A stretch of DNA of 5,635 nucleotides from Rhodobacteraceae bacterium UBA3087 (lineage in GTDB: Bacteria; Pseudomonadota; Alphaproteobacteria; Rhodobacterales; Rhodobacteraceae): assembly GCA_002367285.1 (NCBI GenBank), contig DFBF01000013.1:19498-25132 (forward strand). Reading direction: 5' to 3'. Position numbers and translations under genes: made by a program. The notes under the pieces were generated by a model. That model was not told the DNA's origin. It saw only the letters and a list, made by a program, of their open reading frames with translations, and did not search any database. Each line of letters starts with the position of its first letter. The first letter of the stretch is position 1. Below, in pieces: positions 1 to 4,763 of this stretch.

Positions 1-86
1 CCAGGATGATCCTGAAGGACCTGTTCGGGCTCGACCTCTTCGCCGGCCCCGCTGAACACGGAGGCATAGACTGTCATCGTCGATAA
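1..86 (+). CDS. Possible 3' end of an unidentified plus-strand gene
   Basis: Reading from base 3, this frame is open from the left edge to a TAA at 84-86 and ends in residues MILKDLFGLDLFAGPAEHG, then a short Cys/His/Arg tail. The first 16 codons all end in G or C, as expected for a real gene in a GC-rich alphaproteobacterium; this bias weakens in the last 11 codons, where composition also drops. The peptide is too short to assign a family. The opposite strand is also open here: an ATG at 77-75 would begin MTVYASVFSGAGEE and run off the edge, but it has no Shine-Dalgarno sequence and a weaker third-position bias (about 16 of 25). I prefer the plus-strand reading; the choice is inference from codon bias only. 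Confidence 0.4.
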   Translation, partial: RMILKDLFGLDLFAGPAEHGGIDCHRR

Positions 87-109
87 ACATTGGCGCCACA
101 TGAGAGAAT

Positions 110-147
110 TCGACGCGCGCGTCGAGCACATTGCCAAACCATTGGCA
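110..147. repeat. Two adjacent palindromes
   Basis: Positions 110-125 are a perfect 16-bp palindrome (TCGACGCG followed by its complement). Seven bases later comes a perfect 6-bp inverted repeat, TGCCAA at 132-137 and TTGGCA at 142-147, with a 4-base loop. No T-run follows on either strand, so neither looks like an intrinsic terminator. They lie in the low-GC stretch just past the stop of the possible plus-strand gene. Function unknown. Confidence 0.5.
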
Positions 148-466
148 CCCCGCACAATATGCGCGGCCTCCCTTGGCTTTCCAAAGCTAAATGCATCCAT
201 GGCCACAACAGGGGCAAAAATCGCCTCATTGAAAAATTTTTCGTATATTCGAATGCATCCTGTTGCGCGTGACCAAACCAGTGGGCCACATATGAATTTC
301 TTCTTTGCCATTTCTTCATTTTGGAATTTCACCTTAAAGGCATCGAAACCGCCGGGCCTACAGTTGTCGTCATAAGCAATTCCGTCGCGAAAGGCCCTGA
401 TCCACCTGATGCATGTATCCGCAAGGGTCATTTGGCGGAAAGCGGCACCGGTCGCATCAACATAGA

Positions 467-744
467 TCAAACAGTGTCGCGTTGTTGGTCATAGGCATGC
501 CGCTCCCGCTTCATCACCTCCAATTCCTGCAACCGGGCCTCTTACAGACCATGACGCGCAGCGCCTCAATATTCTCGTTGCCTGTGGCCGCATCTGTTTG
601 AGCAGAAGTATGGCCCCGAAAGGCCTGTCGCAACGTAGCCTCTTGCGCCTCGGGCGTCGTGGCACGGGGCTGGGTTGTGTAATCAGGCGTTTCGACCTGA
701 ACCGCAGAGCCGACGATCAGGAAAAGAACGGGAAAGGGGATCAT
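467..744 (-). pseudogene. Small secreted/membrane-anchored coiled-coil protein, frameshifted
   Basis: An ATG at 744-742 opens a frame with an N-terminal hydrophobic segment (MIPFPVLFLIVGSAVQ), a Thr/Pro/Gln-rich linker (residues 19-35) and a helical part ending NENIEALRVMV near residue 66. This frame then degrades into CKRPGCRNWR and stops at 516-514. From 541 a different frame continues the helix as EARLQELEVMKRERHAYDQQ and stops at 469-467. Adding one base near 542-546 joins the two into about 92 residues: signal or anchor, linker, then a charged coiled coil. This points to a one-base deletion in a formerly intact gene. A GGAG lies upstream but 13 bases from the ATG. Simple -1 slippage would meet a TAA at 544-542, so programmed frameshifting is unlikely. 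Family not recognised. A genuine 76-residue protein cannot be excluded. Confidence 0.45.
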
Positions 745-1025
745 GGCGACTCACTTACTCCTCATGCAAGCGAAAGGCACTTCCGGACTCTTTTAGTCAC
801 ATTAAGGATTCCATTCTCGCCGCCAAATCGGCAAAACCACGCCTTTCACATCATAACATCCTGTTTTGTAACGACTATATGGCAACCACAACTCTACTCC
901 ACCCGCTCATGGAGGTAAAAAACGCTCGCATTGACGCGGATACTCGAATACTGTTTTTCCGAAGTTAAGTTTCGGGTATTCCGAAAGGGCCGGGGCGCAA
1001 AACAAATCCAGAGCAGGACAGTGAC
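745..1025. other. Non-coding upstream region of the aminotransferase gene
   Basis: No frame here has convincing codon use or a ribosome-binding site. The 3' part should carry the promoter of the gene at 1026. A good -35-like hexamer, TTGACG, lies at 931-936, but no matching -10 lies 16-18 bp downstream, so no promoter is called. The repeat cluster at 946-985 is listed separately. The Shine-Dalgarno of the downstream gene is AGGA at 1015-1018, seven bases before the ATG. Confidence 0.5.
946..985. promoter_or_regulatory. Operator-like repeat cluster upstream of the aminotransferase
   Basis: TTCCGAA occurs at 957-963 and again at 979-985, a 22-bp step of about two helical turns. Between them, TTCGG at 971-975 is the inverted core. 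It can pair with either CCGAA copy: 959-963 with a 7-base loop, or 981-985 with a 5-base loop. An outer pair, GAATAC 946-951 and GTATTC 976-981, encloses the first hairpin. The cluster ends 40 bp before the start codon. Direct repeats one face apart suggest a regulator binding site; mutually exclusive hairpins suggest a leader RNA switch. Neither is proven, and no known consensus was recognised. Confidence 0.35.
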
Positions 1026-2243
1026 ATGACCCTCGCCCCCAACGTCTATGACGCCGAACCCATCCCCGAAGCGGCCCGCGCCGAGATCGACCGACTGCTG
1101 CAATCGGGCGATCTGTTCCGCTATACCGCCCCGCAGAACGCCCCCGTTTCTCTGCTCGAAGCCGAGTTTGCCGACATGATGGGGGCGAAATACGCGCTGG
1201 CCGTGGCCTCCTGTTCCGCCGCGCTGTTCCTGTCTCTCAAGGCGCTGAACCTGCCGCGCGACACCAAGGTGCTGATCCCGGCCTTTACCTTTGCCGCCGT
1301 GCCATCGTCCGTCGTGCACGCGGATTGCCAGCCAGTGCTGGTCGATGTCGGCGCAAATTACCGCGTGAACATGGCAGATTTTACCACCAAGCTGACAGAT
1401 GAAGTCGGCGCGGTGATCATTTCCCATATGCGCGGCCACACCTCGGACATGGACGCGATCATGGAGCTGTGCGACGCCGCTGGCGTGCCGGTGATCGAAG
1501 ACGCCGCCCATTCGCTGGGCACGCTGTGGCACGGTCGCAAAATCGGCACGATCGGCAAGATCGGCTGTTTTTCGTTCCAGAGCTATAAGATGCTGAATGC
1601 CGGCGAAGGCGGCATTCTAATCACGGATGACGCCGAACTGGTGGCGCGCGCCGTCATCATGTCGGGCGCCTATGAGCATAACTGGAAAAAGCACAAGGTC
1701 CCGCACGGCGACAATACCACAGCGTTGGAAGATGCTTTTGCCAAATGGCAGAACAAACTGCCGCTGTATAATACGCGCCTGTCAAACCTGTCCGCCGCCG
1801 TGATCCGCCCACAATTGGGCGAGCTGACCCGCCGCGTGACGGATGGGTTGAAGAACCACGACTATGTCGCCGACCTGTTGAACCAAAGCCCCTGGATCGA
1901 CGTGCCCCCGCCGCTGGCCCCCGAAACGCGCGCCCCGGATTCGATCCAATTCAACCTGGTTGGCATGTCCGATGACGACACCCGCGCTTTTGCTGCGGCG
2001 GCCAAGGAACGTGGCGTGTCGGTGCAGGTCTTTGGCATGAACGAAGACAACGCGCGCGCCTTTTGGAACTGGCAGTTCATTGGCGATCAGGGCCCGCTTG
2101 AAGGCACCCGCGAGATGTTGATGCGCGCCTGTGACACTCGTCTGCCTGTGCGGTTGCAGCAACCGCAGCTCGACTTTATCGCAGGGGCTTTGGTTGCTGC
2201 GGCCCAAGACGTGAAGGGCCGCGAACTGGCCTATGGCACTTAA
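1026..2243 (+). CDS. DegT/DnrJ/EryC1/StrS-family PLP-dependent aminotransferase
   Basis: This 405-residue protein has the normal length for fold-type I sugar aminotransferases of the DegT family, which usually transfer an amino group from glutamate or glutamine to a keto-sugar or keto-cyclitol in the cytoplasm. Visible family features are the cofactor-phosphate region ASCSAALFLSL (61-71), the PAFTFAAVPS segment (85-94), VIEDAAHSLG (156-165) with Asp159 expected to hold the pyridine nitrogen, and FSFQSYKMLNAGEGG (182-196) with Lys188 as the Schiff-base lysine. The start is ATG at 1026 with AGGA seven bases upstream. No nucleotide-sugar, glycosyltransferase or antibiotic genes accompany it, so the substrate cannot be inferred from context. 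It is monocistronic here: a terminator follows 30 bases after the stop and the next gene converges on it. The family assignment is firm; the substrate is unknown. Confidence 0.93.
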   Translation: MTLAPNVYDAEPIPEAARAEIDRLLQSGDLFRYTAPQNAPVSLLEAEFADMMGAKYALAVASCSAALFLSLKALNLPRDTKVLIPAFTFAAVPSSVVHADCQPVLVDVGANYRVNMADFTTKLTDEVGAVIISHMRGHTSDMDAIMELCDAAGVPVIEDAAHSLGTLWHGRKIGTIGKIGCFSFQSYKMLNAGEGGILITDDAELVARAVIMSGAYEHNWKKHKVPHGDNTTALEDAFAKWQNKLPLYNTRLSNLSAAVIRPQLGELTRRVTDGLKNHDYVADLLNQSPWIDVPPPLAPETRAPDSIQFNLVGMSDDDTRAFAAAAKERGVSVQVFGMNEDNARAFWNWQFIGDQGPLEGTREMLMRACDTRLPVRLQQPQLDFIAGALVAAAQDVKGRELAYGT

Positions 2244-2273
2244 GCCTGACGGCCTGAGACAGGTCACAAGGAC

Positions 2274-2296
2274 GGGCCGAAGGGGTCGCCCTTTTT
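2274..2296 (+). terminator. Intrinsic terminator of the aminotransferase gene
   Basis: GGGC at 2274-2277 pairs with GCCC at 2288-2291, and GA/TC extends the stem inward past one bulged C. The loop is AGGGG, and five T residues follow directly at 2292-2296. It begins 30 bases after the aminotransferase stop codon, in the correct orientation for that gene. Confidence 0.75.
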
Positions 2297-2307
2297 CGTC
2301 CCGGCGC

Positions 2308-2338
2308 TGCGGGGTGGGAGGCCACATCACCCCCCGCA
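2308..2338. repeat. GC-rich inverted repeat in the convergent gap
   Basis: TGCGGGG at 2308-2314 is perfectly complementary to CCCCGCA at 2332-2338, with a 17-base loop that can pair partly further in (GTG/CAC). It lies 39 bases beyond the stop of the convergent LysR-type gene and could form the 3' end of that transcript. In that direction no T-run follows, so it is not called a terminator. Confidence 0.4.
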
Positions 2339-2376
2339 CGATCGCTCACCAGGGTGGGAGCGGCGCCAGGCCGCCC

Positions 2377-3330
2377 TCACAACAGGCGCAATGCCCCGTT
2401 CAGCCACGGCATTTCCACCAAAGCCGGTTCGACGATCAGCTCGGACAACAACGGGCGCAACCTTCCGGCGACATCGCCTGGCATATCGCCCAACACCTCG
2501 CGCCGCGCGGTCAGGGAAATACAACGCGTCAGCGGGTCAAACGGCAAGGGCATAAGGTCCGCCGCGCCCCGGAACCGTTGCGCACGCAGAAACCCCAGCG
2601 GCGTCAGGATCGTCCAGCCGGCCCCGGCGGCGACCATCGCCATAATGGCGTGATAGCTGTCCAGTTCAAACCGATGATCCAGCCGCAGGTTCTGTGTTGC
2701 CAGGTGGCTGGCAATCTGACGCCCCATATGGTGGCGCCCGGTATACTGGATCAGGGGCAGCGCACGCAGATCTGCCAGCGAGGCCCCAGCCCCTTTGGGC
2801 ACGGCGGCAACAAAGGGTTCCTGCATCAGCGGATGGACCTCCATCCAGGCCGCGCTGGCCCCCATGTCTGCGGCGACGATCACGTCCAATGCACGCGCAT
2901 CCAACAGGTCGAACAACCGATGCGAGGCGCCAGTCTCCAACAGGAATTGGGTCGAACTCAGGTCGCCCGCCATCTGCGACAACAGACGCGGCGTGACGTC
3001 TGCGTCAAAGTCTTCGATCATGCCCAGGCGGAACCGGGTCAGGCTGGACAGGTCCTGCATTGCCAATTCGGCGCGGGCCTGTTCGGCTTCGTTCAGGATC
3101 GATTGCGCCCGGCGGCGAAACAGCGCGCCCGCCGGGGTCAGGACCAGCGGGCGGGCGGACCGGTCCAACAGGATCGCCCCAACCGCGTTTTCCAGATTGC
3201 TCAGCTGCTGCGACACCGACGACGGGCTGGCGCCCAACCGCCGCGCGGCGGCTGAAATCGACAGCTCATCCGCCGTGGCCGTAAAGACCTCGATGCCCCA
3301 AAGGGTGATCCGCCCAGCGGTTTCGACCAT
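2377..3330 (-). CDS. LysR-type transcriptional regulator
   Basis: At 317 residues this has the usual LysR-family length. Residues 8-67 form the winged helix-turn-helix: SISAAARRLGASPSSVSQQL (24-43) is the helix-turn-helix and DRSARPLVLTPAG (56-68) the wing. A linker helix follows (70-92), then the periplasmic-binding-protein-like effector domain (about 97-300), including GAGWTILTPLG (236-246), where the family typically closes the effector pocket. The start is ATG at 3330 with GGAGG (3343-3339) eight bases upstream. It begins 50 bp after the phaR stop on the same strand with no hairpin terminator between, so co-transcription from phaR is possible. LysR regulators often control a divergent neighbour, but here the neighbours are a convergent aminotransferase and a co-directional phaR, so its target is not evident. 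The effector is unknown. Confidence 0.93.
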   Translation of the reverse strand: MVETAGRITLWGIEVFTATADELSISAAARRLGASPSSVSQQLSNLENAVGAILLDRSARPLVLTPAGALFRRRAQSILNEAEQARAELAMQDLSSLTRFRLGMIEDFDADVTPRLLSQMAGDLSSTQFLLETGASHRLFDLLDARALDVIVAADMGASAAWMEVHPLMQEPFVAAVPKGAGASLADLRALPLIQYTGRHHMGRQIASHLATQNLRLDHRFELDSYHAIMAMVAAGAGWTILTPLGFLRAQRFRGAADLMPLPFDPLTRCISLTARREVLGDMPGDVAGRLRPLLSELIVEPALVEMPWLNGALRLL

Positions 3331-3380
3331 GGCGCGGTCCTCCGTGTCATTTCAGGGCGCAACCCGGTCGGGATGTGGGC

Positions 3381-3953
3381 TCAGCCCATGCCAGACAGTT
3401 TCGACTGCAATTCAGCCAGCTGTTTCTTGATCGCGTCCAGCTCTTTGGATTTGTCGCCCTCGGTGGGTGCAGCCACGCCGCCTTCGCCGTCCGAACCAGC
3501 CTCAGGCGTTCCGGGCCATCCGCCCATCATCGCCTTCATAAAGGCCTCTTGCTGCGCTTGCATTGCTTCCAGCCCTGGCATACCGGCCATCGGGCTGGGC
3601 ATGCCCCCCATGCCGCCCATCATCTTGGACTGGCCATCGCGCAGCATTTCGAAACTGGCGGCCAGGAATTGCGGCACAACGCTTTGCGCCTGGGTGGTAT
3701 AGGAGCGCACCAAATCGGTCAGCACATCCACCGGCAGCACGCTTTCGCCGCGGCTTTCGTGTTCCGCCACGATCTGCAACAGGTATTGCCGGGTCAGGTC
3801 ATCGCCGGACTTCAGGTCGATGATCTGCACCTCGCGCCCATCCCGGATGAAGCCAGCGATATCATCCAGCGTCACGTAATCCGAGGTCTCGGTATTATAG
3901 AGCCTGCGGCTCGCATAGCGCTTGATCAGCAGCGGTTGGTCTGTTTTGGCCAT
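3381..3953 (-). CDS. phaR: PhaR, polyhydroxyalkanoate synthesis repressor
   Basis: This 190-residue protein matches the PhaR family. The N-terminal PHB/PHA accumulation-regulator DNA-binding domain (about 8-68) contains IKRYASRRLYNTETSDYVTL (10-29) and IIDLKSGDDLTRQYLLQI (44-61), followed by the PHB_acc domain (about 72-108: VLPVDVLTDLVRSY, VVPQFLAASFEML). A Met/Gly-rich linker (111-144) and an acidic Gly-rich stretch lead to a C-terminal coiled coil (170-187). Known family role: it binds DNA at phasin and its own promoter and is released when it binds PHA granules. The start is ATG at 3953 with GGGGAGGG eight bases upstream. It lies downstream of phaP but behind a terminator, with operator-like words in its own 5' region, so autoregulation is likely. 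The Met-rich linker is plausibly the hydrophobic granule-contact part; that is inference. Confidence 0.95.
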   Translation of the reverse strand: MAKTDQPLLIKRYASRRLYNTETSDYVTLDDIAGFIRDGREVQIIDLKSGDDLTRQYLLQIVAEHESRGESVLPVDVLTDLVRSYTTQAQSVVPQFLAASFEMLRDGQSKMMGGMGGMPSPMAGMPGLEAMQAQQEAFMKAMMGGWPGTPEAGSDGEGGVAAPTEGDKSKELDAIKKQLAELQSKLSGMG

Positions 3954-3990
3954 TTTGCTTGCCCTCCCCAGGGAATTTCAATTCGCGTGT

Positions 3991-4052
3991 CGCGGTGCAG
4001 CAAAAGCCTACGCCAGTGCAGAAAGAAAAGGCAAGCGCTGCGCAGAAAAAAC
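3991..4052 (-). promoter_or_regulatory. Putative PhaR autoregulatory sites upstream of phaR
   Basis: Two 11-base words of the phaP operator recur here: GCGGTGCAGCA at 3992-4002 (also at 4726-4736), and GCAGAAAAAAC at 4042-4052 (complement at 4717-4727). GCAG ends recur at 3997-4000, 4018-4021 and 4042-4045, steps of 21 and 24 bp. CTGCGCAG at 4038-4045 is a spacer-less palindrome of the same halves. None is a perfect CTGC-N3-GCAG, so binding would be weaker than at phaP. A weak promoter candidate on the minus strand, TTGCCT at 4035-4030 and TAGGCT at 4011-4006, would overlap these sites. Confidence 0.5.
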
Positions 4053-4077
4053 CGCGTACGCCTGCGTATGGAAATGC

Positions 4078-4105
4078 AAAAGGGCGGGCCCGAAAGGGTC
4101 CGCCC
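4078..4105 (-). terminator. Intrinsic terminator of phaP
   Basis: On the minus strand, GGGCGG (4105-4100) pairs with CCGCCC (4087-4082) and, past one A-C mismatch, CCC pairs with GGG around a TTTC loop. TTTT (4081-4078) follows. It lies 82 bases after the phaP stop, separating phaP from phaR. The same DNA read on the plus strand gives an even more regular hairpin (G-U pair, GAAA tetraloop) but without a T-run. Confidence 0.8.
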
Positions 4106-4187
4106 AGTGTGGGATCAAGCTGACAGGGAGGAGGCGCCAGCGATCTCAGACTTGCTGCGCAGGTGGGAGGGCCCGCGCGTTCCACGC

Positions 4188-4631
4188 TTACTTCGCGGTG
4201 GCTTTCTTGGCAGCCTTGGCAACGTCGTCAGACGCTTTTTTCACGGCGGCCTGAGCTTCTTCGCCCATGTCTTTGCCTGCGGCCAGCATCAGCTCAACGG
4301 TTTCAGCTTGCACTTTTTTCGCAACTTCAGCGAAGGCGGCCATGTTTTCTGCAGCCAGCTCGGCCTGGGTCGAAGCGAAGTCGGTCATGGCTTTCGAGTA
4401 GTCGGCGGCTTCTTCTTTGGCAGCAGCGACGTCACCCATCTTGGTCAGGGTCTCTTTGGTCCATTTGGTCGAGATCTCGGCCGATTTGTCAGCGGCTTCC
4501 AGCGCGACTTTGGTCATTTTCTCGCCCATGGCAGCCTGGGTTTTGAAGGCGTCCTGGATGGCGGACATGTCCACGGGGAACGCGCCCATCATTTCTTGCA
4601 TCATCTTGCTGTAATCTTGGGTCTTGGTCAT
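4188..4631 (-). CDS. phaP: Phasin, PHA granule-associated protein
   Basis: This 147-residue, almost wholly helical protein has no cysteine and no signal peptide, as expected for a phasin that coats the surface of intracellular PHA granules. A Met-rich N-terminus (MTKTQDYSKMMQEMMG) is followed by the phasin helices: FKTQAAMGEKMTKVALEAAD (29-48), a middle helix around TKWTKETLTKMG (55-66) and a third around FASTQAELAAENMAAFAEVA (85-104). The tail is an Ala/Lys-rich repeat (KKASDDVAKAAKKATAK), typical of alphaproteobacterial phasins. The start is ATG at 4631 with GGAGA (4642-4638) six bases upstream. It follows phaC but has its own promoter carrying a PhaR operator, and ends in a terminator, so it should be a strongly PHA-inducible monocistronic unit. 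The family call rests on composition, length and locus; phasin sequences are poorly conserved. Confidence 0.92.
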   Translation of the reverse strand: MTKTQDYSKMMQEMMGAFPVDMSAIQDAFKTQAAMGEKMTKVALEAADKSAEISTKWTKETLTKMGDVAAAKEEAADYSKAMTDFASTQAELAAENMAAFAEVAKKVQAETVELMLAAGKDMGEEAQAAVKKASDDVAKAAKKATAK

Positions 4632-4687
4632 GGATCTTCTCCGGTTCGGTCAGGCCCTGTGGCCCGGTTCATTTCTCAACTGCAACC

Positions 4688-4716
4688 AATATGCATGCTG
4701 CACCGCAGCAATTCAA
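4688..4716 (-). promoter_or_regulatory. phaP promoter, sigma70-like
   Basis: Reading the minus strand, TTGAAT (4716-4711) is a good -35 and CATATT (4693-4688) an acceptable -10, separated by exactly 17 bp. Transcription would begin near 4681, leaving an untranslated leader of about 50 bases before the phaP ATG. The whole spacer is occupied by one PhaR-type element. It is the best-placed promoter candidate in the 132-bp gap. Confidence 0.65.
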
Positions 4717-4738
4717 GTTTTTTCTGCGGTGCAGCATG
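4694..4738. promoter_or_regulatory. PhaR operator: 15-bp perfect inverted repeat
   Basis: The arms 4694-4708 (CATGCTGCACCGCAG) and 4724-4738 are perfect reverse complements over 15 bp with a 15-bp A/T-rich spacer. Each arm contains CTGC-N3-GCAG (4698-4708 and 4724-4734), the TGC-rich element reported as the PhaR target in Paracoccus denitrificans. One element fills the -35/-10 spacer of the phaP promoter; the other lies just upstream of the -35. Repression by blocking RNA polymerase follows directly from this placement. The repeat could also fold in RNA read through from phaC, but no T-run follows it. Confidence 0.8.
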
Positions 4739-4763
4739 TGAAATTTTCATGAACCAAAGAAAA

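Larger units (their letters stand above)
1..488 (-). pseudogene. Unidentified stop-free minus-strand frame, probably a decayed gene
   Basis: The minus-strand frame that follows a TGA at 491-489 stays open for 162 codons to the window edge. Its middle part (about 464-150) reads like real protein, with stretches such as YVDATGAAFRQMTLAD and KKKFICGPLVWSRATG, and later IYEKFFNEAIFAPVVAMDAF. No family was recognised. Start choice is poor: TTG at 470 or ATG at 431, neither with a Shine-Dalgarno sequence. Near 145 the protein-like quality moves to another frame (FGNVLDARVEFSHVAPMFID, about 144-85), which suggests a further indel. DNA here is AT-richer than the rest of the window (44% GC over 181-360). 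It begins where the coiled-coil fragment at 467-744 ends, so both may be pieces of one gene. The last 77 bases compete with the plus-strand reading at 1-86. It could also be a chance open frame. Confidence 0.3.

Noticed and set aside
231..260. AT palindrome GAAAAATTTTTC and the repeated ATGCATCC word (191-198, 253-260)
   Set aside because: These are short, low-complexity and few in number; they are expected by chance in an AT-richer stretch, with no origin or attachment-site pattern around them.
74..319. An 81-codon minus-strand frame with an ATG
   Set aside because: It has no Shine-Dalgarno sequence, its translation is rich in Trp, Arg and Cys with poor codon use, and the neighbouring frame over the same bases reads more like protein.
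512..546. Programmed ribosomal frameshift or TGATG coupled restart in the coiled-coil gene
   Set aside because: A -1 slip after the TGT codon meets a TAA at once and no slippery heptamer is seen. The restart ATG at 514 would yield only 15 residues. A one-base deletion is simpler.
909..968. A possible 19-residue leader peptide upstream of the aminotransferase
   Set aside because: There is no ribosome-binding site before its ATG, no run of one regulatory amino acid, and no terminator/antiterminator pair with a T-run after it.
894..1532. A 212-codon minus-strand frame opposite the aminotransferase
   Set aside because: It is antisense to the conserved PLP-enzyme N-terminal half, and its His/Gly/Arg-rich translation has no domain character.
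2233..3255. A 340-codon plus-strand frame opposite the LysR-type gene
   Set aside because: It lies antisense to a clear LysR-family protein, overlaps the aminotransferase 3' end and its terminator, has no ribosome-binding site, and its Gln/Arg/Gly-rich translation is typical of a shadow frame in GC-rich DNA.
4694..4738. The phaC-phaP inverted repeat as an intrinsic terminator of phaC
   Set aside because: On the phaC-sense strand no T-run follows the second arm; the next bases are the phaP -10 region. The exact CTGC-N3-GCAG content and promoter overlap fit an operator better.
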